From: Nocardia goodfellowii
GTDB taxonomy: Bacteria > Actinomycetota > Actinomycetes > Mycobacteriales > Mycobacteriaceae
Length of the DNA stretch: 64,000 nucleotides
Direction: 5' to 3'
NCBI RefSeq assembly: GCF_017875645.1
Contig: NZ_JAGGMR010000001.1
Location: 4,030,001-4,094,000 of the forward strand
The notes under the pieces were generated by a model. That model was not told the origin of the DNA. It was given only the letters and a program-made list of their open reading frames with translations, and made no database searches. Made by a program: the position numbers and the translations under genes. This document shows positions 8,870 through 17,703 of the stretch, piece after piece (within the stretch, counting starts at the first letter, position 1; each line of letters opens with the position of its first letter).

Positions 8870-9738
8870 CCACCTCGCCCGTCTCCCACGCCGCCGCTGA
8901 TCTCGACGTCGACGACCACGCCGTAATGGTCACTCGGCCATACGCCGTCGGTGGGTTGGTCGAAGGCCAGGTGCGCGGCGCGAATCTCGCAGCGCCCCTG
9001 CGGATGTGCGTGCCAGGAGCCGGTGAAGACATAGTCGAGCCGACGGCGGTGCCCGGGTTGCCGCACGATCTGGTCCAGCAGGGCGGCCGCGTTCGCGTTG
9101 TCGGCGCTCCAGGTGTGGCCGGGTCCGTTGCCCGCGACCTCCCAGGCGTCGTGATAGTGCGCGCTGCGGCCGGAAAGCGATTGCCGGCCGGTGAGATAGC
9201 GGATGCTGGCGGCATCGGGGGACGCGTTGAAGTCGCCCGCGATAATGGTGGGCAGGCCGGTGCGGTGCCGGGCGTCGAGATCGGTCAGCGCCAGGGCCTG
9301 TTGCTCGCGAACGGCTTCGGCGTCCAATCGCCATGCGGCAGTGGCGGAAATGAAGAGCACCTCTCCTTCGCCGGGCAGCGGCACCTTGACCGCCATGGAG
9401 CACCAGGGGACGTCCCCGGCTCCGGCGAGGCGAAGATCGAGGACTTCCACGACATGGTGCGGCCATCTGGTGGCCACCGCATTGCCGCCGTAGCGCTCGA
9501 CGAACGGCGGCGTGTAGGCCATCGCGCCGGACTGATGGGTGCCGTGTAATCCGGTGCCGTCCAGCAGCGCGCTGAGGTGTTCGTCATCGATGACTTCCTG
9601 CAGGGCGACGAGATCCGGCGCCAACCGCCGCAACTCGCGATTGAGCAGGCCCAGCCGGCGCGGGTCGCCCTCGTTGTTCTGGACGTTGATCGTGACGATT
9701 CGCAGACGCATGGGCTGCTCGCTCTGGTTGGATTCCAT
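8827..9738 (-). CDS. Endonuclease/exonuclease/phosphatase-fold protein
   Basis: A 303-residue member of the EEP (DNase I-like) fold. IVTINVQN opens the fold, LVALQEV holds the metal-binding Glu, IIAGDFNASPD the catalytic Asp/Asn pair, RRLDYVFTG is the penultimate strand and PSDHYGVVVDVE carries the catalytic Asp-His. Substrates in this superfamily range from DNA to phospholipids and inositol phosphates. The ATG chosen is one base after the stop of the upstream flavoprotein gene (TGACATG), suggesting translational coupling; a second ATG nine codons further in (MRLRIVT) is equally possible. The 3' end overlaps the convergent sigma-factor gene by 43 bases. Confidence 0.85.
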   Translation of the reverse strand: MESNQSEQPMRLRIVTINVQNNEGDPRRLGLLNRELRRLAPDLVALQEVIDDEHLSALLDGTGLHGTHQSGAMAYTPPFVERYGGNAVATRWPHHVVEVLDLRLAGAGDVPWCSMAVKVPLPGEGEVLFISATAAWRLDAEAVREQQALALTDLDARHRTGLPTIIAGDFNASPDAASIRYLTGRQSLSGRSAHYHDAWEVAGNGPGHTWSADNANAAALLDQIVRQPGHRRRLDYVFTGSWHAHPQGRCEIRAAHLAFDQPTDGVWPSDHYGVVVDVEISGGVGDGRGGQPTRESLSGLVTE

Positions 9739-9739
9739 G

Positions 9740-10963
9740 TCAGCCGACGATCGTGGCCAGATCGACCGTGGGATCGGTGAGACGGTCGACATCGGTGTAG
9801 GGGTGGTCACGGATGATCCGATGCAACTGCTCGAATTCACCGCTGCGGCCGACACACGCGGCGGCTACCAGGCGATCGTCTTTCCAGAACAGCGCGGAGA
9901 AGTCCAGCGACTCCGGTTCGCCGCGGACCGAGGAGCCGCGCTCACCGTAGACGTCGGCGGCGTCGGGCCACCCGCAGATCTCCAATCGGGTGCCGAACTG
10001 CTCGGAGGTCGCGGCGGGGACCGGTGCATAGGAGGTGTTCGCGCCCAGCATGTTTCGCGCCGCGGCGACCGCCTGTTCGAGAGCGTTGCCGTAGTGCTCG
10101 ATCCGGTACGGGCCGCCGAGCAACGGGTGGGTCTGGGCGGTGACGTCACCGGCCGCGAAGACGTCCGGGGCCGACGTGCGGCACCACTCGTCGACGACGA
10201 TGCCGCCGTCGACCGCGAGTCCGGCGCGTTCGGCCAGCTCGGTCGCGGGGACCATTCCCAGCGCCGCGACCGCCAGGTCCGCCGGCCAGGTCCGCTCGCC
10301 CGCGCTCGCCACCACCCCCGTGGCGGTCTCGACCAGCCGGTCCAGTCGCACACCCAACTCGAGCCGCACTCCATTGCGCCGGTGCAGCGCGGCGAACAGC
10401 CCGCCGAGCCAGGGCGGCGCCACGCGACCCAGCGGAGTCCCGGCGGCTTCCAGCACGGTGACCTCGCACCCGAGCGAGCGTGCCGTGGCGGCCAGCTCCA
10501 ATCCGATCAACCCGGCTCCGACGACCAGCAGTTCGGGTTTCTCACGCAGCTCCGCGCGCAGCGCCAGCGCTTCGGGCAGGGTCCGCAAGGTCCGCGCGCC
10601 CGCCAGATCCGGCACCTGCCGGGCGTGGCCACCGGTGGCCAGCAGAAGCTGGTCGTAGGGCAGCAGCGTCCCGTCGTCCAGGGTCAGCGTCCGGGTGCCG
10701 GGATGCAGGTCGCGCGCACCGACTCCGGTGCGCAGCTCGATGTCGCTGTCGGCCCAGCTGTGCGGCGGCGCGACGGCGATGTGCTCGGGCTCCGCGAACC
10801 CGGCCATCAGGCCTTTCGACAGCGGCGGCCGCCAGTACGGCTGCTGCGGTTCGTCGCCGATGACGACGAGCGGGCCCGCGTAGCCTTCGGCGCGCAGCGT
10901 CTGGGCGGCGGTCGCGCCCGCCAGTCCGGCGCCCACGATGACGATCGGTTTCGGTGAGTTCAT
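9740..10963 (-). CDS. NAD(P)/FAD-dependent oxidoreductase (ferredoxin reductase type)
   Basis: A 407-residue pyridine-nucleotide-disulfide-fold flavoprotein. VIVGAGLAGATAAQTL binds FAD, PYWRPPLSKGLM matches the PYxRPPLSK signature of rubredoxin/ferredoxin reductases of oxygenase systems, VVGAGLIGLELAATARSLG binds NAD(P)H, and DVFAAGDVT is the second FAD motif. Enzymes of this group pass electrons from NAD(P)H to a ferredoxin for a P450 or dioxygenase; neither partner is next door. The EEP-fold gene follows with a one-base gap. A LysR gene starts divergently 99 bases away and probably controls the pair. Confidence 0.9.
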   Translation of the reverse strand: MNSPKPIVIVGAGLAGATAAQTLRAEGYAGPLVVIGDEPQQPYWRPPLSKGLMAGFAEPEHIAVAPPHSWADSDIELRTGVGARDLHPGTRTLTLDDGTLLPYDQLLLATGGHARQVPDLAGARTLRTLPEALALRAELREKPELLVVGAGLIGLELAATARSLGCEVTVLEAAGTPLGRVAPPWLGGLFAALHRRNGVRLELGVRLDRLVETATGVVASAGERTWPADLAVAALGMVPATELAERAGLAVDGGIVVDEWCRTSAPDVFAAGDVTAQTHPLLGGPYRIEHYGNALEQAVAAARNMLGANTSYAPVPAATSEQFGTRLEICGWPDAADVYGERGSSVRGEPESLDFSALFWKDDRLVAAACVGRSGEFEQLHRIIRDHPYTDVDRLTDPTVDLATIVG

Positions 10964-11062
10964 GGCCGAACGCTAACTCTGGGCTGCTCATGCCTTCCAA
11001 GACCAGTTCTGCCATAAACTCATGCCTGACCAAGCATCAGCGAGGTCGCAGGGAGGAAGCGG

Positions 11063-11932
11063 ATGGACTTGCTGCAACTGCGCTATTTCCAGGCGGTCGC
11101 CCGGCGTGAGCACATCAGCCAGGCGGCCGAGGAGCTGATGGTGGCCCAGCCGTCGGTGAGCCGCACGATCGCCCGGCTGGAGAAGGAGCTCGGCGTCCCG
11201 CTCTTCGACCGGGTGGGACGCCAGGTGCGGCTCAACGCCTTCGGCGTGACGTTCCTGCGCCGCGTCGACCGGGCGCTGGCCGAGTTGGACGACGCGCGTA
11301 CCGAATTGGCCGACGCGGCCGGGCTCGACCATGGGCGCGTCACAGTAGCCGCGGAGACCCTGCTGACGATCACCGGATTGCTGGCCCGCTTCCGCGCCGA
11401 GCATCCAGGTGTCGATGTCCGGCTGTTCCAGTCGAATGCCGAAACGATGGTGCGGCAGCTGGCGGATCGCGAGGTCGATTTGTGCTTCGCCTCGCAACCG
11501 CTGGCCGGTCCGGCATTGCGTGCTGTCGAATTGTGGCGCGAGGAGGTGCTGTTGGCCGTCCCGCTCGCACATCCGCTGGCGGCGCGCGAGCGAATCTCGA
11601 TCGCGGAGTTGGCCGGTGAGCATTTCGTGACTTGCCGACCGGGATACTGGCCCCGGACGCTGCTGGACCGCCTGTTCACCGCCGCCGGACTGCGCCCGCT
11701 GATCTCCTGCGAGGGCGACGAACCGGGCGCGACCGGCGACCTGATCAGCGCCGGACTCGGCATCGGGCTCGTCCCGGCCGGGTCGCGCCAGGCGGCGCCC
11801 CGGCATCCGGTGGCTTGGCTGTCCGTCGACGACCCGGGGTGCGAGCGGGTGCTGAGCTTGGTCTGGCGCACCGACACCTATCTGTCCGCGGCCGCTCGGA
11901 AATTGCGCGACGGCGCACCCGGTTTTAGCTAG
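11063..11932 (+). CDS. LysR family transcriptional regulator
   Basis: A 289-residue LysR protein. The N-terminal winged helix is LLQLRYFQAVARREHISQAAEELMVAQPSVSRTIARLEKELG, followed by LFDRVGRQVRLNAFG. The rest is the two-lobe effector domain (LFQSNAETMVRQLADREVDL, then GLGIGLVPAGS). It is transcribed away from the flavoprotein reductase gene. In the 99-base gap, 11022-11037 has ATGC and GCAT arms around eight bases and could be a LysR site. Regulation of the divergent reductase-EEP operon is the natural expectation. The effector is unknown. Confidence 0.9.
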   Translation: MDLLQLRYFQAVARREHISQAAEELMVAQPSVSRTIARLEKELGVPLFDRVGRQVRLNAFGVTFLRRVDRALAELDDARTELADAAGLDHGRVTVAAETLLTITGLLARFRAEHPGVDVRLFQSNAETMVRQLADREVDLCFASQPLAGPALRAVELWREEVLLAVPLAHPLAARERISIAELAGEHFVTCRPGYWPRTLLDRLFTAAGLRPLISCEGDEPGATGDLISAGLGIGLVPAGSRQAAPRHPVAWLSVDDPGCERVLSLVWRTDTYLSAAARKLRDGAPGFS

Positions 11933-12020
11933 CGCGACGAGTTTCGCCCGGTTCGGCGGTCATAGCTGTCGAAGGCGTTCTCTGCGAGCGCACCGGCACG
12001 CCATTTCGAGGAGCAACCGC

Positions 12021-13007
12021 ATGAACACGAGCCCAACCCTGGCCGCGTCGTCGCTGGAGCGGGAACTGGAGCTGCTGCGGCCGCAGCTGCTCGGCTATTG
12101 CTACCGGATGCTCGGGTCGGCGCTGGAGGCCGAGGACGCGGTGCAGGAGACGATGATGCGGGCTTGGCGATCCGCGGCCCGGCTGGCCGACCCGGCGGGA
12201 CTGCGGCCGTGGATGTACCGGATCGCGACCAACGTCTGCATCGACGCCACCACGGATCGACGGCGGCGGGCATTGCCGATGGATCTGGTCGCGGCGGCGG
12301 ACCCGGGTGCGGGCCTGGGTGCGCCGCTGCCGGAATCGGCTTGGGTACAACCTTTTCCGAGCGCCACCCGCGAGGCCGCCGATCCCTCCGATCAAACCGT
12401 CGCCCGGGAATCGGTGCGGCTGGCCTTCGTCGCCGCCCTGCAGTATCTGCTGCCGCGTCAGCGGGCCGTGCTGATCCTGCGGGATGTGTTGTGCTGGAAG
12501 GCCGCTGAGGTCGCCGAACTGCTCGATACCAGTGTCGACGCGGTCAACAGCAGTCTGCGCCGCGCGCGGGCGGCGTTGCGGCAGGTCGATTCGAGCGCGG
12601 CCCCGGCCGGGCCGGTCGACACCGCGCTGCTGGAGCGATTCGTCGCTGCCTTCGAACGCTTCGATATCGAGGCCATCGTCGCGCTGCTGCGCCACGACGC
12701 CGTGATCGATATGCCGCCGGTCGCGTTCTGGCTCCAGGGACGCAACGCCTTTCGTCGCTGGCTCATCGATTCGGAGGAGGGCTGCCGGGGCAAACAGCTG
12801 GTGCCGATCGAGGCGAACGGCTCGCCGGCCGCGGCGGTGTATCGCGATGGCAGGGCTTTCGCGATCCAGGTGCTCGATTGCGTGGACGGTGAGATCGCGG
12901 CGTTGCACGTCTTCGTGCAGCCGGAGCTGTTCCGCGTGTTCGGACTCCCGGACGAACTGCCCGCCGGCGACCTGTCCGCAATCCCCGCTTTGGTGCTTTC
13001 GAACTGA
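12021..13007 (+). CDS. ECF sigma factor, SigG-like with SnoaL-type tail
   Basis: A 328-residue sigma factor. Region 2 is LRPQLLGYCYRMLGSALEAEDAVQETMMRAW and RPWMYRIATNVCID. A Pro-rich linker (ALPMDL, SAWVQPFP) typical of the SigG subgroup follows. Region 4 is YLLPRQRAVLILRDVLCWKAAEVAELL with NSSLRRARAAL. A C-terminal SnoaL-like domain follows (VAAFERFDIEAIVALLRHDAVIDMPP, GRNAFRRWL). No anti-sigma factor is adjacent; control by the C-terminal domain is likely. ATG is preceded by GAGGAG. The SDR gene starts 101 bases downstream on the same strand and may be a target or operon partner. Confidence 0.9.
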   Translation: MNTSPTLAASSLERELELLRPQLLGYCYRMLGSALEAEDAVQETMMRAWRSAARLADPAGLRPWMYRIATNVCIDATTDRRRRALPMDLVAAADPGAGLGAPLPESAWVQPFPSATREAADPSDQTVARESVRLAFVAALQYLLPRQRAVLILRDVLCWKAAEVAELLDTSVDAVNSSLRRARAALRQVDSSAAPAGPVDTALLERFVAAFERFDIEAIVALLRHDAVIDMPPVAFWLQGRNAFRRWLIDSEEGCRGKQLVPIEANGSPAAAVYRDGRAFAIQVLDCVDGEIAALHVFVQPELFRVFGLPDELPAGDLSAIPALVLSN

Positions 13008-13107
13008 GAGCGACAAGGAGTACCCAGCCCTGTTTCGCGAGATGCGCTGGGGCCGCATCGATTTCAGCACTATGCGGCATCGGTTTCATAACTTAGCATT
13101 GCATCCC

Positions 13108-13974
13108 ATGCTGGAAATCCAGGAGTGGTTTCACAAGATCACTCGCTGCCTGGACACCGAATTGAGCCTGACGCGATTACGTCAGCACGAGACCCTCGAC
13201 GAGGTGGTGGCGGGCCGGACGGTGCTGATCACCGGTGCGTCCTCCGGCATCGGCCGAGCCGCCGCCCTCCGGTTCGGTGCCGCCGGGGCGACTGTCGCGC
13301 TGGTGGCGCGCCGGGAAGCGGAGCTGCGTCAGGTCGCGGCCGAGATCGAACGACTAGGTGGTAAGCCCTACGTATACCCTTGCGACCTAACCGATTTCGG
13401 GGCGGTGGATGCGATGGTTGCCCAGGTGCTGAGCGACCATGCCGGAATCGACGTGCTGATCAACAACGCGGGCAAGTCGATTCGCCGCAGGCTCGACGAA
13501 TCCTACAATCGCTTCCACGATTACGACCGCACCATGCGGTTGAACTATCTCGCCCCGGTGCGTCTCATGCTCGCCTTCGTGCCCGGTATGCGGGAACGCT
13601 CCTACGGCTCGATCGTCAATATTCTCTCGATCGGCAACCTGGCGGGCGGCCCCGGCTACTCCGCCTACACGGCCTCCAAGGCGGCGCTGGACGCGCTCTG
13701 TGCCAACTTCCAGGTCGAAACCCGTTCGGACAACGTGCGTTTCACCGCGGTGTTCATGCCGATGGTGCGCACCGCGATGCTCGCCCCCAACGAGATCTAC
13801 CGGGACATGCGGGCGCTGACGCCGGGGCAGGCCGCCGAAGCCATCGCCGACGCCGTGATCGGCCGCCCCCGGCGCATCGCCCCGATCCTCGGGCGGTTCA
13901 CCGTTCTGCTGGACCAACTGATTCCGGAGACGCTCGACGACATCCGCGCGAAGTTCTATCAGCAGGGCTTGTAG
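13108..13974 (+). CDS. SDR family oxidoreductase with short N-terminal extension
   Basis: A 288-residue short-chain dehydrogenase. About 35 residues precede VLITGASSGIGRAAALRFG, the NADP-binding loop; NNAGKS and GYSAYTASKAALDAL (catalytic Tyr-Lys) follow. The C-terminus after TPGQAAEAIADAVIGRPRR resembles the reductase domain found in mycobacterial acyl-CoA reductase-like SDRs. An in-frame ATG 36 bases upstream is an alternative start. It follows the SigG-like sigma gene. A role in reducing fatty-acyl or ketoacyl substrates is a family-level guess. Confidence 0.85.
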   Translation: MLEIQEWFHKITRCLDTELSLTRLRQHETLDEVVAGRTVLITGASSGIGRAAALRFGAAGATVALVARREAELRQVAAEIERLGGKPYVYPCDLTDFGAVDAMVAQVLSDHAGIDVLINNAGKSIRRRLDESYNRFHDYDRTMRLNYLAPVRLMLAFVPGMRERSYGSIVNILSIGNLAGGPGYSAYTASKAALDALCANFQVETRSDNVRFTAVFMPMVRTAMLAPNEIYRDMRALTPGQAAEAIADAVIGRPRRIAPILGRFTVLLDQLIPETLDDIRAKFYQQGL

Positions 13975-14022
13975 AACTCACCGACGGACGCTGTCGCGGG
14001 CTGCGGCGCCGCCCGTTCCCGT

Positions 14023-14409
14023 CTAACCATGTGTGCCGGTGCGCTTCCATGCGAGGCTGCCCAGGACCAGGGCTACCAGGCCGAATGCTATTGCACCCCA
14101 GGCTCCCACGATGCCGTTGCCGGTGCCGGGCCCGCCGTCCGCGGTGATCGCGAACACCGTGCCCGCGACCGTGCTGATCAGGCCCAGCGTCAAGGCGGCG
14201 AGAGAGGTGCGGGTCGCGGTGGAGCGGAGCGCCAGGACGCCGAGTCCGATTCCGGCCAGACCGACCAGCGCGGTGAGCGTGGGGCCGAGCCGTCCGGAGG
14301 TCATACCGGACTCCGCTTGAAGCGTGGCCTGGGCGACCGCCGGGCCGGCGAGGGCGGCGCCGGTGAGCAGAAAAGTTGTTGTGGCACCGAGTATCCGACG
14401 GATGAACAT
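14023..14409 (-). CDS. DUF6223-like membrane protein
   Basis: A 128-residue protein with a cleavable signal-like N-terminus (RILGATTTFLLTGAALAGPAVA) and three hydrophobic segments (LTALVGLAGIGLGVLAL, LAALTLGLISTVAGTVFAI, WGAIAFGLVALVLGSLAW). The ADGGPGTGNGIVGAWG segment matches my recollection of the DUF6223 family, often found beside NarL-type two-component genes. It is divergent from the sensor kinase gene, with a perfect inverted repeat between them, so it may be the target of that system. Function unknown. Confidence 0.75.
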   Translation of the reverse strand: MFIRRILGATTTFLLTGAALAGPAVAQATLQAESGMTSGRLGPTLTALVGLAGIGLGVLALRSTATRTSLAALTLGLISTVAGTVFAITADGGPGTGNGIVGAWGAIAFGLVALVLGSLAWKRTGTHG

Positions 14410-14521
14410 GCGTACTCCTTCATGGACGACGTGCCCTCAGCATGTCCGCCGGACGGCCATCCGGTCGTCGTCCACGAGCAGACACTTCACGCTGCCGCCG
14501 ACGGCGCGGGAAACCCGGAGA

Positions 14522-14541
14522 ACTACCGCGTTCGCGGTAGT
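14522..14541. promoter_or_regulatory. Inverted repeat between DUF6223 and two-component genes
   Basis: Two perfect 9-base arms (ACTACCGCG / CGCGGTAGT) flank a TT, 57 bases upstream of the kinase ATG and 113 bases upstream of the divergent membrane-protein gene. There is no T-run, and both genes point away, so an operator is more likely than a terminator. The adjacent NarL-type response regulator is the obvious candidate binder. Confidence 0.6.
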
Positions 14542-14597
14542 CCGGGATCATCCGGGCGCGGGTTTTGCCCAGGTACGTGCCGGGCTAGGGTTCAGCC

Positions 14598-15698
14598 ATG
14601 AAGGGACAGGTCGGGGATTGGGCGATCGCGGTCGCTGTCGCGGCTGTTGTGCTGGTCGCCGGTCTGACCACCCGCCATTCGCCCGGCGGCCTCGATCCGC
14701 TGGGCTACGGGCTGCTGATTGTCAGCGGTCTGGCGCTGGCCGGGCGTCGCCGAGCCCCGATACCCGTACTGGCGGCGACGGGTTTGTGCGCATTGGGATA
14801 CCAGGCCATCGGTATCGATGTGCCCGCCGTGGCGTTCGTCTTCGCGGTGTACGCCGGGGTGCGGGCCGGTCATCTCCTGACCACCGTGGTCGCCTCGGTC
14901 TTGGTGCTCGCGGCGCTGCCGCTCGCCGCCCTGGCCTCGGTGCACGACACCGGAGAGGCGTTCGCGCAGGCCCGCGGCGCGCTGGAGATCGCCTGGCTGA
15001 TCGCGGCCGGTGCGGCAGGGGAGGCGCTGCGGCAGGCGGAGCGGCGCGCCGACGAGGCCGAACGCACCCGCGAGGAGACCGCACGCCGCCGCGCCGACGA
15101 AGAACGCCTGCACATCGCCCGCGAGTTGCATGACTCACTGACGCACCAGATTTCGGTGATCAAGGTGCAGTCCGAGGCTGCCGTGCATGTGGCCACCAAA
15201 CGCGGTGAGGCGGTGCCGGAGCAACTGCTGGCGATCCGGGAGGCCGGTCGGGAGGCGGCGCGCGAACTGCGCGCCACCCTGGAGGCATTGCGCGACGACG
15301 GTACCGCCCCCCGGCCCGGCCTCGACCACGTCCCGGAACTCGTGCGACGGGCTCGCGCAACAGGTGTGGACGCGACCCTGACGGTCGAGGGCCGGCCGCA
15401 CGACGTGCCGATCGCGGTGGACCGCACCGGTTACCGGATCGTGCAGGAGTCGCTGACCAATATCGCCCGGCACGCCGCCGCGGCGACGGCGTCGGTGCGG
15501 ATCGACTACCGCCCGGACGCTGTGATCATCCGAGTCGACGACGACGGCAAGGCGAGCCCGGACGCCGCGCCCAGGCACGGCGTCGGACTGCTCGGCATGC
15601 GCGAACGCGTTACCGCCCTCGGCGGACGGCTGCGGGCCGAACCCCGCGCCGAGGGCGGTTTCTCGGTGTGCGCCGAATTACCCGTGGAACCGGCGTGA
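14598..15698 (+). CDS. Sensor histidine kinase (HisKA_3 type)
   Basis: A 366-residue membrane kinase. The first ~115 residues hold four to five hydrophobic helices with almost no extracellular domain. Then comes a charged coiled stretch and the dimerisation helix LHIARELHDSLTHQIS, with phospho-acceptor His about residue 178. The ATPase domain has YRIVQESLTNIARHA (N box) and VGLLGMRERV (G box). It is typical of actinobacterial DesK/NarX-like kinases sensing events in the membrane. Its stop codon overlaps the GTG of the response regulator, so both proteins are made from one message. Confidence 0.92.
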   Translation: MKGQVGDWAIAVAVAAVVLVAGLTTRHSPGGLDPLGYGLLIVSGLALAGRRRAPIPVLAATGLCALGYQAIGIDVPAVAFVFAVYAGVRAGHLLTTVVASVLVLAALPLAALASVHDTGEAFAQARGALEIAWLIAAGAAGEALRQAERRADEAERTREETARRRADEERLHIARELHDSLTHQISVIKVQSEAAVHVATKRGEAVPEQLLAIREAGREAARELRATLEALRDDGTAPRPGLDHVPELVRRARATGVDATLTVEGRPHDVPIAVDRTGYRIVQESLTNIARHAAAATASVRIDYRPDAVIIRVDDDGKASPDAAPRHGVGLLGMRERVTALGGRLRAEPRAEGGFSVCAELPVEPA

Positions 15699-16357
15699 TT
15701 CGCGTGCTGCTGGTCGACGACCAGCCACTCATCCGCAGCGGCTTCCGCGCGCTGCTCGAACTGGAGGACGACATCGAAGTCGTCGCCGAGGCCGCCGACG
15801 GCAGTGCGGGCCTGGAACTGGCCCGCCGCCACGTCCCCGATATCGCGTTGATCGACATCCAGATGCCGATCCTCGACGGCATCGAGACGACCCGCCGGAT
15901 CGCCGCGGACCCCGCTCTGGCGGACGTGCACGTCGTCATTCTCACCAATTACGGTATGGACGAATACGTCTTCCACGCGCTGCGTGCCGGTGCGGCCGGT
16001 TTTCTGGTGAAAGACATCGAACCCGAAGACTTCCTGCACGCCGTCCGTGTCGCGGCCCGCGGCGATGCCCTGCTCGCTCCCTCGATCACCCGCCGGCTGA
16101 TCGACCGCTACGTCGCTCAGCCGCTGGACACCGGGGTGATCCCCGGCTTGGCGGAGCTGACCAACCGCGAACGCGAAGCCGTCGGGCTGGTCGCGCAGGG
16201 CCGGTCCAACGACGAGATCGCCGCCCACATGGTGATCAGCCCACTCACCGCCAAGACCCATGTGAACCGGGCCATGACCAAATTGCACGCGCGCGACCGG
16301 GCCCAATTGGTCGTGCTGGCTTACGAATCCGGCTTGGTGACCCCGCGCTCGCGGTAG
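15695..16357 (+). CDS. NarL/LuxR-type response regulator
   Basis: A 220-residue regulator. The receiver domain has acidic DD at residues 8-9, the phospho-acceptor Asp at about 54 (ALIDIQMP) and a conserved Lys in FLVKDIEPED. The C-terminal LuxR helix-turn-helix reads LTNREREAVGLVAQGRSNDEIAAHM with SPLTAKTHVNR. The GTG start overlaps the kinase stop (GTGA); an upstream start would cut into the kinase gene. It pairs with the kinase and probably binds the inverted repeat at 14522-14541. Confidence 0.93.
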   Translation: MIRVLLVDDQPLIRSGFRALLELEDDIEVVAEAADGSAGLELARRHVPDIALIDIQMPILDGIETTRRIAADPALADVHVVILTNYGMDEYVFHALRAGAAGFLVKDIEPEDFLHAVRVAARGDALLAPSITRRLIDRYVAQPLDTGVIPGLAELTNREREAVGLVAQGRSNDEIAAHMVISPLTAKTHVNRAMTKLHARDRAQLVVLAYESGLVTPRSR

Positions 16358-16364
16358 CCGGGTG

Positions 16365-17570
16365 TCAGGCGTCGAGCAGCAGTTTCGCGGCCACCGTCGC
16401 ACCGTCGGTCCGGATGGTCCCGGCCACGTCCCGCGCTCGTATTCCGATCTCTGGCGTCAACGCCGCCGCGATTGCGGCGGAGAGTGATTCGACGGTCGGC
16501 GCCGGGCCGTCATGGCCCACGCCGATGCCCAGCTCGCTGACTCGGGCCGCCCAGTAGGGCTGGTCCGCGATCTGCGGAACCACCACCTGAGGTGCGCCGG
16601 CGCGGGCCGCCGTCGTGGTGGTACCCGCCCCGCCGTGGTGCACCACGGCCGCCACTCGGCGGAACAGCGCCTGCTGATTGACCTCGCCCACGACGCAGCA
16701 GTCCTCGGCGTCGTCGATCGGGGCCAGGTCGGCCCAGCCGCGGGCGAGGACAACCCGACGGCCCCGCGCGCGGACGGCGTCGATGGCCACCGCGGCGATG
16801 TCTCGTGGAACGTGGGCGGCGATGCTGCCGAAGCCCACGTACACCGGCGGCTCGCCCGCGTCGAGGAAGGACGCCAACTCGTCCGGGAGCGGGCGGTCGT
16901 CGGGCAACAGCCACGCCCCGGTCTGGACGAGGTCGAGGTCGGTCATGCCTGCCGACGGGCACAGTGTCGGGTCGGCCGCCAGCCAGGGCTGTTCGGTGAA
17001 GGCGTAGTCGCGGACGTTGTCCACCGGCGGCAGGCCGAGCGCCGCCCGATGACTGTTCAGCGCCGCGCCGTACAACGCGTTCACTCGCTGGGCATCCTCC
17101 GCCCAGAGTTTGCGATTGTCGGTCTCCCCCAGCGCGGACTGCTTGCCCGGCCGCGCTCCTGGAGCAAAATGCCGTGACGGTAGTCCGAAGAGCTGAAAGC
17201 ACGCGAAAACGTAACGGAGGCCGAGGGTTTCGGCAACGTCGCGGGCACCGGCCGGCATCAGCCCGGTCGCCAGCAGCACGTCACATCCCCGCGCCGCGGT
17301 GCTCAGTACCTCGAACCGCGCGGCCACGAGTTCGCGAGCGAACCGGAACGCGTCCTCGGCAGTCGGCGGCTTCGGTCCCGCGACGACCGAGCGCACCGAC
17401 GGGCCGAGCGGCGTCAGCGGCACACCGACTCGCGCCAGCAACGCCGCGAAATCCTCGTCCGGCGGCGCGCACACCCGCACCTCGGCACCGCGTTCCCGTA
17501 ACCGCGACGCCAACGCCGCGATCGGTTCGACATCTCCGCGCGATCCCACCGTCGTCAACAACACACGCAT
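16365..17570 (-). CDS. UGT-type glycosyltransferase
   Basis: A 401-residue GT1-family (GT-B fold) glycosyltransferase. The N-terminus MRVLLTTVGSRGDVEPIAAL and the C-terminal VHHGGAGTTTTAARAGAPQVVVPQIADQ (nucleotide-sugar binding, His plus GGAGT) are characteristic of enzymes glycosylating macrolides, glycopeptides, rifamycins or lipids. VYVGFGSIA is the interdomain motif. The start is the second ATG of the frame, which has GAGG before it. Rifamycin-glycosylating Rgt enzymes of Nocardia belong to this family, but this sequence alone does not fix the acceptor. It is separated from the upstream hydrolase by a strong hairpin, so it is its own transcription unit. Confidence 0.88.
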   Translation of the reverse strand: MRVLLTTVGSRGDVEPIAALASRLRERGAEVRVCAPPDEDFAALLARVGVPLTPLGPSVRSVVAGPKPPTAEDAFRFARELVAARFEVLSTAARGCDVLLATGLMPAGARDVAETLGLRYVFACFQLFGLPSRHFAPGARPGKQSALGETDNRKLWAEDAQRVNALYGAALNSHRAALGLPPVDNVRDYAFTEQPWLAADPTLCPSAGMTDLDLVQTGAWLLPDDRPLPDELASFLDAGEPPVYVGFGSIAAHVPRDIAAVAIDAVRARGRRVVLARGWADLAPIDDAEDCCVVGEVNQQALFRRVAAVVHHGGAGTTTTAARAGAPQVVVPQIADQPYWAARVSELGIGVGHDGPAPTVESLSAAIAAALTPEIGIRARDVAGTIRTDGATVAAKLLLDA

Positions 17571-17670
17571 TCGCGGCCTCATTTCTGCAGGTTATGGCTG
17601 TGGAATCGCCGATTCTGCGCTACCACCCGGGTCTTGCCGCAAGCCCCGGGGTGCGCTATATGTTGAAGAG

Positions 17671-17694
17671 GGCAAGGAGTGTGGACTCCTTGCC
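17671..17694. terminator. Hairpin between hydrolase and glycosyltransferase genes
   Basis: Perfect 10-base stem GGCAAGGAGT / ACTCCTTGCC with loop GTGG, 9 bases past the stop of the hydrolase on the minus strand. There is no long T-run, as is common for actinobacterial terminators. Confidence 0.7.
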
Positions 17695-17703
17695 TTCGGT
17701 GTT

